A stretch of 28,989 nucleotides of DNA, from contig DAIOGN010000029.1 in assembly GCA_036745245.1 (NCBI GenBank), positions 1-28,989 of the forward strand, written 5' to 3'. This DNA is from DAIOGN01 sp036745245 (GTDB lineage: Bacteria > Zixibacteria > MSB-5A5 > JAUVRN01). How positions within the stretch are numbered: position 1 is the stretch's first letter; every line of letters starts with the position of its first letter. The position numbers were made by a program, and so were the translations under genes. This document shows positions 12,881 through 22,300 of this stretch, one piece after another. The notes under the pieces are model-generated. The model did no database searches. It was given only the letters and a program-made list of their open reading frames with translations, and was not told the origin of the DNA.

Positions 12881-13791
12881 GTGCGCCAGCTTTCGTCGTC
12901 GTTAGGATCCACGTACTCGTTGAAATCGGCTTCGCCATGGAGGCGATCTTCGATCTTCCAGCGTCGCTCGATCTCGCGCGCACGCCGCTTCTTGATCCAC
13001 CATCCGGCCACGATCACGAGCGCGAGCAGTCCCCACCACAGGGCCGAATCCGTGAAGAGCGATAACACGTTGGTTTGCTCCTTCAGGTGCAGGCGCAGCT
13101 CCGCCTGAAACTCGGGGAACGGACTGCCGGTGGCGCGCAGAAAGGCCTGCCCGAATCCGAGCCCTGCCGCCATCCCGGACAGCAGATCCACCACACCCTG
13201 ACGGCCGTGCTGTTCTTCCAGGTACTGGTACGCGGCAAAGGCCTGGGTGTAGGCCAGCGCGGCTTTTTCACCGCGAAACGAATTGACGTCTTCCAGGGTC
13301 GCCAGGTCCAGGAGTTGGCCCGTCCACGCGGCGCGCGCCAGGCGCAGATGACTCTCCATGCCCCACTCGAAGGCGGCGTGCATGGCGAACCCTTCGTCCA
13401 GCCAGCGCGGGACCTCCGGCGATCGACCCGCGCGAAGGTGCAGGTAGATGTGTGCATATTCGTGGACCGCCACCTGTTCATACGAATGGATCCAGCCGTC
13501 GGCCCCCGGAGCCTTGAGATAAATGGCCAGGCCGTCCGGGTCGGCCGCGCCCACGCCCCAGTCGGGAAACCGCGGGCCCAACAGAGCCCGGAACGTGGAA
13601 TCGTCGGGCGCCACCAACACGGTGAGGCCGGAGTCGCTCACGGCGCCAAAATGAAACCCCAGGCGCGAGCGCGTCTCCCGCACGAGAGTGGCCGTCTGCT
13701 TGAGCAAGGGTGGCGAGGCGATGGAGTAGCGGATGCCGTGCTCGATGAGATCGGCCCGGGCGCTCGCGCACAAGAGCAGACAGAAGGTCAG
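12877..13791 (-). CDS. Peptidase MA-like (gluzincin-type) protein with signal peptide and C-terminal membrane helix; start uncertain
   Basis: A zinc metallopeptidase-like protein of about 304 residues. The zinc motif is AVHEYAHIYLHL (HExxH) and is followed by VPRWLDEGFAMHAAFEWGME, the W..EG(F/L)A helix with the third ligand, as in the MA-like domain (PF13485 type). A hydrophobic stretch, LTFCLLLCASARA, precedes the domain and looks like a signal peptide, and WWGLLALVIVAGWWIKKRRA near the end is a membrane anchor, so the catalytic part faces outside the cytoplasm. No ATG, GTG or TTG fits. A CTG at 13791 would overlap the AsmA stop as CTGA, mirroring ATGA and GTGA at neighbouring junctions. ATT at 13812 or 13809, behind GAAGG, would give a better signal peptide (IRQAQALTF...). 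A sequence error is also possible. Confidence 0.7.
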   Translation of the reverse strand: MTFCLLLCASARADLIEHGIRYSIASPPLLKQTATLVRETRSRLGFHFGAVSDSGLTVLVAPDDSTFRALLGPRFPDWGVGAADPDGLAIYLKAPGADGWIHSYEQVAVHEYAHIYLHLRAGRSPEVPRWLDEGFAMHAAFEWGMESHLRLARAAWTGQLLDLATLEDVNSFRGEKAALAYTQAFAAYQYLEEQHGRQGVVDLLSGMAAGLGFGQAFLRATGSPFPEFQAELRLHLKEQTNVLSLFTDSALWWGLLALVIVAGWWIKKRRAREIERRWKIEDRLHGEADFNEYVDPNDDESWRT

Positions 13792-16232
13792 CGCTTGAGC
13801 TTGTCGAATAATCCCTTCAGCCCTTCCTTCAGTTTCTTCTCGGCTTCGTCGGAGAGCTCTTCCTTCATGCGCGACTCGAACCGTTGTTTGAACAGCGGCT
13901 GGAGCCTGTCCCAGTCCACCGCCACGTCGGGTTGTCTGAAGGTGCCGCCGATCTTGAAGAACAGGTCGATCGCGCCGTCGTCGCCCTTGAGCAGATCCAG
14001 CGGGTCCACGCGGCCGCGCCACTCCGCCGGCAAGGCCTGCGTCCAGGAGTCCGGCAGCGACACTTTGGCCGCCAGTTCCGGTGGCATCCGGCCCGCCAGC
14101 GCGTAGTCAAGTGAGCCGTCGAGACCCGCGCTGCCCCCCAGGATCCAGGCGCCCTGCGGTGTGCTGAACTTGAAGTCGTCGACTCTGGTGCGGCCATGCT
14201 CCACACGGAAGCTGTTGACCACGCTCTTGAGCGGCAGGGGATCCTGGAGTTTCAGGCCGAGAAGTTCCTGGATCTTCCCCGCGACATTGAGTTCCTGAAG
14301 CCGCGCATCGAACAGCTTCACCGTGCCATCCACTGTGAGCGCGGCGATTACGTCGGAGGCCGTCTGGCCGCTTCCGTTGATATGGGCCGACAGCTGGCTG
14401 CGGCCACGCAGGTGGCGGCCCGCCGCGCCGAAGCGGCCCAGCAGGTCACCCACTTCGAGGGAGTCGGCCTCGAGGTGAAGCTCGTACGAAGGCTTCGGCA
14501 AAGAGAGCGAGTCGATGTGTCCGGCCAGCCCCAGCCGCCCGCCGTACACGAGACCGTGAAGCGTATCGATCTCGCAGCGTTCGCCCTCGAGCGTGAACTC
14601 TGCGTGCACACGCCTCCACACGGCTCCGCCCAGCCAGAGCGTGTCGGCATCCACGAGCAGGTGGGCCCGGCCGGGCGGCAGGGGCGGCCGCGAACTGGTG
14701 TCGGCCGGCGCGGCGGAATCCCCCGCCAGGTGCGGGAAGAGCGCATCCAGATCGAGGCGCCGGGAGTGCACGCGAAAGGCAGCGCGGGGAGACAGCGTCT
14801 TCTGCTTCATGTACTCGCGCCATGACAGCCCGTCAATTTCACCGTCGAGTTGAACATCCGAGCGTCCATACCGGGCGCGTACACGCTCCAGCCTGAGGCT
14901 CGCCCCATCGTAGTTGATTTCGCCCGAGTCCACGGTAAACGGATCCCGGGAGGGTTCCTGAAACTGAACCGCGGAGAGCTGTGCGCGCGCGCCCAGCTGC
15001 CACGCCATGGGGTCGGCCATCGGACCATACGCCGAGGCGGACCACTCCACCGATCCAGCCACTCCCGAGGTATCGCCCGTGAGAAAAGAAGCCAGGCGGC
15101 TGTTCCCCGCCACGGACACTTCGAGTCGGTCCTCGGGGGGCCACGAGCCCACGGCGGCGAAGCGCACCGGTCCGAATCTCGTCACCACCTGCTCGGCGTC
15201 GACGTGGAATCCCTGGTGATCCACCGGAATGCGCAAGAGCGCGAAACTGAGCCACTCGCCCGTGGAATCTGCGATCCGCCCGTCGCTCCAGGCCAGCACG
15301 GCCCGGGCCCCGCCCTTGGATATCAAGTCGATCGGTCCGCTCGCCTGAAGAGTCAACTCCAGGCGCCCCCCGAGATCGAACGCGGCAAATGCCGCTTTGC
15401 GAGGGCCGGGGAGAAACCCAAGCAGAGTCGGCCACTCCGTGGGTCCGATCAACAGCTCCGCATCCACCACGGCGCCCGACGGCGGTCGCTCCAGCGCGAG
15501 TCTTCCGGAGAGCGGAACGTCGCGCAGCGACCCGGTCAACTCGTGCACCGTGAGTCCCTGCGGATTGCGTCGTGCGCTGCCGCGCGCTGCCAGTTCGAGC
15601 GGGCCGTCGTACACCACAACACTGTCACCCCGGCGTGACTCCACGCGCGGAATGTTGAGCTTGCCTTCGAAGTCGAGTGTGACGGCGTTGAGATCGAGGC
15701 GCAGAGACAGCTCCGGCAGAATCCAGGCCGACGTGTCCCGACGATCGGCCATCGTGAGCCGAAGATCAACGAAATCGAGGTGTTCCACGAGCACGGGGAT
15801 CATCCCCCCGGGACCGGCCAACAGATCCGTGAGACTCGAGGTGGAATCGTCGAATTGCTCGTAGTGGAACGCGAGGCCAGAAACGGACACAGACGAAAAG
15901 CGAAGCTCACCCGAGAGCAACGGACGCCACGCCAGTTGCGCGCGCAGACTCTCGATTCGGAGCATGTCATCCGATGCCTTCGGATCTTCCACGCGCAACC
16001 CGGCCAGGTACACGCCGAACGGCGGCCAGAGGGAGATGCCGGCATCCGCCAGAGACACAGGCCGCTGGAGCGCCGCCTCCACCCGGGGCACCACCTGCGC
16101 GATGATCTTTTCCCTGGGCACGAGGAAATAGAGCACGAGGGCGCCCACTACAAACAGCGCCAGAAGCCCGCCTGCGAACCAGGCGAGCAGTTTGAGCCAG
16201 AGGCGCCCGCGCCGACTGTGTGTGTCAGTCAT
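13788..16232 (-). CDS. AsmA-family protein
   Basis: An 814-residue protein anchored by an N-terminal membrane helix (KLLAWFAGGLLALFVVGALV, about residues 14-40) and otherwise a long periplasmic beta-rich region. The first 100 residues (PREKIIAQVVPRVEAALQRP, VSLADAGISLWPPFGVYLAG) and the C-terminal LDYALAGRMPPEL region are typical of AsmA/YhdP/TamB-like proteins, which form bridge-like grooves moving phospholipids between inner and outer membranes or help outer-membrane protein assembly. The last 30 residues are charged (KEELSDEAEKKLKEGLK). ATG 16232 overlaps the upstream hydrolase stop (ATGA). Next to an LPS-type glycosyltransferase, a role in envelope assembly is likely but inferred. Confidence 0.88.
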   Translation of the reverse strand: MTDTHSRRGRLWLKLLAWFAGGLLALFVVGALVLYFLVPREKIIAQVVPRVEAALQRPVSLADAGISLWPPFGVYLAGLRVEDPKASDDMLRIESLRAQLAWRPLLSGELRFSSVSVSGLAFHYEQFDDSTSSLTDLLAGPGGMIPVLVEHLDFVDLRLTMADRRDTSAWILPELSLRLDLNAVTLDFEGKLNIPRVESRRGDSVVVYDGPLELAARGSARRNPQGLTVHELTGSLRDVPLSGRLALERPPSGAVVDAELLIGPTEWPTLLGFLPGPRKAAFAAFDLGGRLELTLQASGPIDLISKGGARAVLAWSDGRIADSTGEWLSFALLRIPVDHQGFHVDAEQVVTRFGPVRFAAVGSWPPEDRLEVSVAGNSRLASFLTGDTSGVAGSVEWSASAYGPMADPMAWQLGARAQLSAVQFQEPSRDPFTVDSGEINYDGASLRLERVRARYGRSDVQLDGEIDGLSWREYMKQKTLSPRAAFRVHSRRLDLDALFPHLAGDSAAPADTSSRPPLPPGRAHLLVDADTLWLGGAVWRRVHAEFTLEGERCEIDTLHGLVYGGRLGLAGHIDSLSLPKPSYELHLEADSLEVGDLLGRFGAAGRHLRGRSQLSAHINGSGQTASDVIAALTVDGTVKLFDARLQELNVAGKIQELLGLKLQDPLPLKSVVNSFRVEHGRTRVDDFKFSTPQGAWILGGSAGLDGSLDYALAGRMPPELAAKVSLPDSWTQALPAEWRGRVDPLDLLKGDDGAIDLFFKIGGTFRQPDVAVDWDRLQPLFKQRFESRMKEELSDEAEKKLKEGLKGLFDKLKR

Positions 16233-16915
16233 AGTGTGAGGGATTCACCTACGTCGAGCACTATGGGTTCGGCCCTGGACATCCGACGCACGGCCCGCAC
16301 GAAGTCCTGGGGATCGGCACGAATCAGGTCGAACGTGTTGTAGTGCATCGGCACCACCTGTTTGGGGCGGATGAAGGTGGTGGCGCGTGCCGCATCTTCG
16401 ATTCCCATGGTGAAGTTGTCCCCGATGGGCAGAAGCGCCAGATCCACCTGGTGAAAATCACCCAGCAGTTTCATGTCGTACGTGAGCCCCGTGTCGCCGG
16501 AGTGGTACACCGTGAACGGCCCGAGCGACAACAGAAAGCCTGCCGGCGTGCCCAGGTAGGTGAGCTCCGAATCGCCCCCGCCGGTGCCATGATGCGCCAC
16601 GGTGAGTTGTACCCGCCCGAACGGGAACTGGTGCCCGCCGCCGATGTGCAGGCCGTGCGCCTTGAGGCCCTTGTGTTCGGCGTAGACGGCCAGCTCGAAG
16701 CAGCCGATGACCGTGGCCCCATTGGCGCGGGCGATGGTTTCGGTGTCGCCCCAGTGGTCGCCATGGCCGTGAGAGACGAGGATCCAGTCGGCCCGGATCT
16801 GGTCGGGGCCCACTTTGGCCACAGGATTGTTCGAGAGGAACGGATCGATGATGAGCCGGTGTTCGTCGTGCGCGATTTCAAAGCAGGAATGCCCCTGAAA
16901 GGTGACTCGGGTCAT
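16229..16915 (-). CDS. Metallo-beta-lactamase-fold metal-dependent hydrolase (UPF0173 type)
   Basis: A 228-residue MBL-fold protein. The metal motif is ILVSHGHGDHWGDT (HxHxDH), with further ligands in VAHHGTGGGDSE, YHSGDTGLTYDM and VVPMHYNTFDLI. The N-terminus MTRVTFQGHSCFEIAHDEHR and IIDPFLSNNP match the UPF0173/YtkL group, whose substrate is not generally known. All expected metal-binding residues are present, so it is probably an active hydrolase in the cytoplasm. GGGGGAGG precedes the ATG. It lies 49 bp after mnmA and overlaps the AsmA gene by four bases. Confidence 0.92.
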   Translation of the reverse strand: MTRVTFQGHSCFEIAHDEHRLIIDPFLSNNPVAKVGPDQIRADWILVSHGHGDHWGDTETIARANGATVIGCFELAVYAEHKGLKAHGLHIGGGHQFPFGRVQLTVAHHGTGGGDSELTYLGTPAGFLLSLGPFTVYHSGDTGLTYDMKLLGDFHQVDLALLPIGDNFTMGIEDAARATTFIRPKQVVPMHYNTFDLIRADPQDFVRAVRRMSRAEPIVLDVGESLTL

Positions 16916-16964
16916 GCGCCTCCCCCTGGACCGCCCGGCCGCAACCGCTCCGCTCCGTCGCAGG

Positions 16965-18089
16965 CTAGGCCGGGTGCGACACCAGGCCCCCGCCCAGCAC
17001 TCGGTCGCCGTCGTAAAATACCGCCGACTGACCGGGGGTCAAGGCGCGCTGGGGTGAGGCGAAGCGCACCGTGAAGGCCCCGTCGCCCTCAGGCCATACC
17101 TCCGCCCTCTCGCCCGGGTGCAGGTAACGGATCTTCACTGTGGCCGACAGCGGCCGCTGGGGCGCCGCCACCGACACCCAGTTCACCTGCTCCACACGCG
17201 CCGTGTCGGCGTAGAGATCGCGGTCGGGCGCCACGTGCACCACGCGTTGCTGTGGATCGATGCTCGAGACGTAGTATGGCGTGCCCAGTGAAAGTCCGAG
17301 TCCGCGCCTCTGCCCCACCGTGAAATCGGCATACCCCTCGTGCCGGCCCACTGTGCGGCCCGACTCGTCCACCACGTCACCCGGCGTGCGTGCGGGATCA
17401 TCGGCAGGCAGCTGCTCGCGCAGAAACCTCCGGTAGTTGTCGTCGGTGATGAAACAGATTTCGCGGCTTTCGGGAACGTCGGCCACCGGGAGTGCCAGGG
17501 CCCGCGCCTGCGCGCGCACCTGGTCCTTCATGAGCTCCCCCAGGGGGAAGATCGTGGCCGACAACTGCTCCTGCGTAAGACCGTACAGTACGTACGACTG
17601 ATCGCGACGCGGGTCGCAACCCTTCCACAGCTCGTGGCGGCCGGTGTCGTGATTGAAGCGCACGCGCGCGTAATGGCCCGTGGCGAGTTTCTCGGCGCCC
17701 ACGCTCTTCGCCCGCTCGTAAAGCGCCGACCACTTGATGCGATTGTTGCACACGACGCAGGGATTGGGTGTGCGGCCCGCCCGGTATTCCTCGATGAAAT
17801 TGTCGATCACCGTGCGGCGGAAGGGTTCGGTCATGTCCATCACGTAGAACGGGATGTCCAGACGCTCCGCGGAATTGCGGGCCCCGGCAATGGTGTCGAG
17901 CGAGCAGCAGCGACCCTCACGGGTCTCGGGATCGCCCCCCACCTGCTCGTACGTCCAGAGCTTCATGGTGACGCCCAAAAGCGGATATCCGGCCTCCTTG
18001 AGACAGGCCGCGGCCACTGCGGAGTCGACTCCGCCCGACATGGCCACGAGCACCAGGGGCAGTTCAGTCGACGTCACCGGGCCCTTCAC
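16965..18089 (-). CDS. mnmA: tRNA-specific 2-thiouridylase MnmA
   Basis: A 374-residue enzyme that activates U34 of tRNA-Lys, -Glu and -Gln with ATP and inserts sulfur to form 2-thiouridine. The PP-loop AMSGGVDSAVAA is at about residues 16-27, the first catalytic Cys lies in TPNPCVVCNNRIKW, the tRNA/ATP region has GHYAR and DQSYVLYGL, and the second Cys is in ESREICFI. The C-terminal beta-barrel contains HEGYADFTVGQRRGLG. All key residues are present and the length is normal. The start is GTG 18089, directly after the iscS TAG with no intervening base, so the two are co-translated. IscS supplies the persulfide sulfur, which makes the pair functionally coherent. Confidence 0.96.
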   Translation of the reverse strand: MKGPVTSTELPLVLVAMSGGVDSAVAAACLKEAGYPLLGVTMKLWTYEQVGGDPETREGRCCSLDTIAGARNSAERLDIPFYVMDMTEPFRRTVIDNFIEEYRAGRTPNPCVVCNNRIKWSALYERAKSVGAEKLATGHYARVRFNHDTGRHELWKGCDPRRDQSYVLYGLTQEQLSATIFPLGELMKDQVRAQARALALPVADVPESREICFITDDNYRRFLREQLPADDPARTPGDVVDESGRTVGRHEGYADFTVGQRRGLGLSLGTPYYVSSIDPQQRVVHVAPDRDLYADTARVEQVNWVSVAAPQRPLSATVKIRYLHPGERAEVWPEGDGAFTVRFASPQRALTPGQSAVFYDGDRVLGGGLVSHPA

Positions 18090-19262
18090 CTACGAGTGTT
18101 CCAGGGCGGCGGGCGACAGCGACCTCAGCCGCTCCACAATGGGACCGAGTTCCCGGAGGAGCCGGTCGAGATCATCCTTGCGCGTGGTGCGGCCAAAGGA
18201 AAAACGCAGCGCGCCCGCGGCCAGCTGCGGCGGTACGCCCATGGCCAGAAGCACATGAGAAGGTTCCGTGGCTCCGGAGGAGCACGCCGAACCGGAGGCC
18301 ACACAGATGCCTTTGAGATCGAGCGACACCACCACGGCCTCGCCCTCCACTCCTTCGAAACTGCAGCTCACGGTGTTGGCCACACGCAACGTGCGATCGC
18401 CGTGGAGATGCGTGCCGGCCACGGCGGCCACGAGTGCTTCGATGAATGGCTCCGACAACCCGCGCAGCCGTTCCTCTTCGCCTGCGCGAAGCCGGTTGGC
18501 TTTCTCCAGCGCCAGGGCCAGGCCGTAGGCTCCGATGACATTCTCGGTGCCTGCGCGACGATTTCTCTCGTGCCCGCCCCCGGAGATTTGCGCCGCCAGG
18601 GGGAGGCCCCGGCGGATGTACAAAGCTCCGATGCCGCGCGGACCGTAAAACTTGTGTGCCGTGAGCGCCATGAAATCCACGCCCCAGTCGCGCACATCGA
18701 CTGGCACCTTGCCCATGGCCTGCACGGCGTCGCAGTGAAAGCGCGCTCCGTGCGCGTGAGCGGCGGCCGCGAGGTCCTTCACAGGCTGCATGGTTCCGGT
18801 CTCGTTGTTGGTGGCCATGACGGCCGCCACACAGGCTCCCCCCTCGAGCGCTTGCTCGAGGGCCTGTGGGGTGACGACGCCGCCGGAGTCGGCGGCGATC
18901 TTTACCACGTCGGCCCCCTGTTTGCGGAGATCTTCCGCCGCTCCCAGCACCGCTGAGTGCTCGATGGCCGACACCGCCACGCGCCGCGGCTTACGCGGAT
19001 CGCCGTAATAGCAGCCCTTGAGGGCGAGATTGTCGGACTCGGTGCCGCCGGACGTGAAGTAGAGTTCTCCGGGATCGCACCCCAGCAAGGTCGACGTGCG
19101 CTCGCGCGCCTCTTCGAGAAGTTTCCGGGCGCGGCGCCCCTCGGCATGCACCGACGACGGATTGCCCCAGGCCTCGCCCTGGCGGCGGGCCATCTCTTCG
19201 GCCACCTCGGGATCGAGGGGGGTGGTGCTGTTGTAGTCGAGAAAGAGGCTGGAGTTGGACAT
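18090..19262 (-). CDS. iscS: Cysteine desulfurase (NifS/IscS family)
   Basis: A 390-residue PLP enzyme that turns cysteine into alanine and a protein persulfide, the sulfur source for tRNA thiolation and Fe-S clusters. It starts MSNSSLFLDYNSTTPLDPEV; the PLP-binding lysine is in LTAHKFYGPRGIGAL, the His of TESDNLAL/AIEHSAVLGA is in place, and the catalytic Cys is in GSACSSGATEPSHVL, in the NifS/IscS-type loop. The frame continues 15 codons upstream, but ATG 19262 gives the family N-terminus. A terminator-like stem at 19275-19305 lies directly before it, so a promoter may lie within this short gap or transcription may read through. Immediately followed by mnmA. Confidence 0.94.
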   Translation of the reverse strand: MSNSSLFLDYNSTTPLDPEVAEEMARRQGEAWGNPSSVHAEGRRARKLLEEARERTSTLLGCDPGELYFTSGGTESDNLALKGCYYGDPRKPRRVAVSAIEHSAVLGAAEDLRKQGADVVKIAADSGGVVTPQALEQALEGGACVAAVMATNNETGTMQPVKDLAAAAHAHGARFHCDAVQAMGKVPVDVRDWGVDFMALTAHKFYGPRGIGALYIRRGLPLAAQISGGGHERNRRAGTENVIGAYGLALALEKANRLRAGEEERLRGLSEPFIEALVAAVAGTHLHGDRTLRVANTVSCSFEGVEGEAVVVSLDLKGICVASGSACSSGATEPSHVLLAMGVPPQLAAGALRFSFGRTTRKDDLDRLLRELGPIVERLRSLSPAALEHS

Positions 19263-19274
19263 ACGAACCTGCCT

Positions 19275-19305
19275 AAACAACCAGGGGCCGCCCGAGGCGA
19301 CCCCC
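19275..19305 (-). terminator. Terminator-like stem between the giant ASH protein gene and iscS
   Basis: On the minus strand GGGG-GT-CGCC-TCG-GGCG-G-CCCC forms an interrupted GC stem and is followed by TGGTTGTTT. It begins 23 bp after the giant gene's stop and ends 13 bp before the iscS ATG. Confidence 0.55.
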
Positions 19306-19327
19306 AAAGCGTGAGATCTTCCTGAGG

Positions 19328-22300
19328 CTATTTCATGAACACCATCTTGCGGGTTTCAGAGAACTCGGCCATCGAGAGGTGATAGAAATAGATCCCCGAC
19401 GAGACCGGCTGACCGGATTCGTCGTCGCCGTTCCACTCGAACTCGTAGCGTCCCGGGGCCACGAACGACTCCGACAGGGTGCGGATGCGCTGGCCCAGCA
19501 GGTTGTACACCACGAGCGACACGTGCCCGGCGCGCGGCACCGAGAACGCAATCGTGGTGCTCGGATTGAACGGATTCGGATAGTTCTGCTCCAGCTCGAA
19601 GGCCCACGGCCGCGTGTCGTCGTCGGCGCTCGTGATGATGTTGAGCTGGCTGGTCACGAACTCGGGCAGGATGATCTGCGACTGCGCGTCCATGAACGAG
19701 TACGCGATGTCGGGCGCAATGAACGCCGTGTCGAACGTGATGCTGCTGTCGGCCGAACTCGCCCCCGATTTGGCCTGGAACAGCATCTTGGCGAACACGG
19801 TCCCCACGAACGCGTTGGTGTCGATGAGCGGCCCGAAAATGATGTTCCCCTTGATGGCCACGGTGTTGGCCACGGTGTCGATTTCGGGCACCAGGCCGTC
19901 GGCGCCCTCCAGGAGGGTGCGCTCGAAGTCGAACCCTACGCATTCGAACACGCCGCTCTTGTACTTGAGCGGGATCGAGAAGCGCTTGATGGGCTGGTCG
20001 AAGGCCAGATGCACCGGCACCACGATGAACGGCCCGTCCTGCTCATAATTGGAAATGCGGACCGTATCGATGAAGCCGACATCCCCGGTGGCCGTGCCCA
20101 CCACGCGTGTGTAGAAGGTGAACGGATCGCGCAGCGGGTCGTTGTTGATGAGCCGCAGCGTGTCGTAGTACACCTTGCGCTCCGTCACCACGGCGCGTAC
20201 CACGAACGTGTCGGTGATGCCGGGCGGCACCCGCCAGGGGAACGCGGTGTAGCCAATGCCCACGTAGGCGTCGTTGTAATGCCCCGCGCCTGCGTTGACG
20301 GTGCGCAGCGTGTCGATCTTCTCGATCTCTTCGTTGGAGAATTCCAACTCGACGCGAGGTTTGTCCGTGTCGATCTTCAGAGTGTCCGACCCCGGATTCG
20401 AAATGATGACATCGATCCCACGGCCCGTCTTGGGCGATCCCGGCGGCGAGATCCTGAGGGTGCCGTAGTCGAGGAACGTGGGCGACATCACCAACACCGG
20501 GGCGGCGCCGCGGCCCGAGATCGGGATGTCGATGGTGTCTCCGGAGTTGTCGGGGGTGCCGATCACTCGGAAGATGTCGGCGTCGGTCCCCGTGTCGGCC
20601 GGGTGATAGATCCAGCGGAACGAGATGATACTGTCGCGACCGATCGTGGGCGGATTGCCCGGGTCGAAGTTGAAGAACGGCGCCACCTGTCCGATCCGGT
20701 GGATGGCCGCCTGGATGGTGAAGTCGGGCCGGGGCGGGGTGAGGAAGTTGGCCTGCGACAGGCGCACCCGGTTGCCGAATGTGTTCTGGATGCTCACCAC
20801 AGCGGACGTATCACGCGTGCCCACTTTCAGCGTGCCGAAGTGCGCGGAGGAGTCGACCGACACCACCCGCAACTGGCCTGCCACTGCGCTGGCGATGAGG
20901 CGGATTCTCAGCGTGTCCTGATCCGGATCGTTGGAGTAGACCAGGATGTAGTTGGTGTCGGAAAGCTTCTTCTCCAGCGGCGCATAGCGAATGGCGCCAA
21001 ACATCGAATCCACCTGGAGGGTGTCGATGTCGGTGATCTGGCCCTGCCCGTTGCGGATCGTGTCCGTCACCACCGTGCCGCGCGGGGTGAGCGTGTCGGT
21101 CCACTGCCCCTTCACATACCCGAAGGAGCTGCTGACGTCCTCGAGGTCGGCCGTCTGGATGATGAGCTGGCTCAAGCCTGCGTTGTAGATCACCAGATTC
21201 TTGGAGCCGGTGGAGGCCACGCGCACCGCGCCGATGTTCAGCTCCGGATCGGCCGACCGGATCAGCCGGTTGCGCGAGAGGTTGATGTCGCGATCGGGCG
21301 TCTCGCCGGCCACCGGGATGCGCACCGTGGGGGCCGACTGGTCGGACGTGACGAGTACGATGGTGTCCTGAAAGGCCGCCGAGGCCGAAGGTGTGAATCC
21401 GATCGTGATGGTGGACTGCTGGCCCGGTCCGAGCACCAGAGATGACGGAGACAGGCGCTGGAAGTCGCCGGAGGCACTCTGCGAAAAAATGCTGTCGATG
21501 TTCAGCGCCTGATTGCCCAGGTTGGTCACTACAAACGACCTCTGCGACGTGGTGAACACGGCGGTGGGCGGGAAATCCAGCCGATCCACGTTGTCGGAGT
21601 AGCGGCCGCCGGCGCCGGTGCCCGACAGCGGGAATTTCAGAGTATCGGCGGGGCCGGTGGTGATGACGCGCAGCGTATCGGTGTACGTCAGCGTATCGGA
21701 GGGCGAGAACGCCACTTTCACATATTGTGTGGAATCCGGCTCGACCGTGGCCGGGGATCCGGCCACAAAGAAGCGTCCGCCCGTCACGAGGGTGACCGAC
21801 GAGAGCGTGACCGCAGTCTCGCCGGGGTTGAACACGGCCACCGAGTCGATCGCGGTCTGGCCGATGCCGGTGGTGTCGAACACCAGGACCGTATCCAGCT
21901 GCACCAGCCCGGGTGCGTACGCCAGCGCGAAGAGCGGCACCACGATGGAGTCGTTGCCCGACGTGGTGTCGTCGGTGAGGATGATCAGAGTGTCGGTGAA
22001 CAGCCCTTCGCCGGGCGGGTCAAATACAATCGTTACGTCGAACTCCTCGCGCTGCAGAAGCCGTGCGGAGTCGGGCGAGATCCGCCGGAATCCCGCGGCG
22101 CCCGAGACGAACGTGAGGCTCTGAATCCCGAGCGTGTCGTTGCCGAGGTTGGTGGCTACAGAGGTCAACGTCTCGGCCACCGCCACGGACACTTTTCCGT
22201 AGTCGTACACCGTGCCGCTGGACAGGGGTCCCGACTTCCATGAGAGCTGTTTGTAGAACCCGCCGCCCGAAAGTGAAATGAAGGCCGAGTCGGTGGCCGG

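Noticed and set aside
17340..18956. A 538-codon plus-strand open frame
   Set aside because: It is antisense to mnmA and iscS, both certain genes.
19379..21445. A 688-codon plus-strand open frame
   Set aside because: It is antisense to the giant ASH-repeat protein, whose frame shows clear domain repeats; the antisense product shows none.
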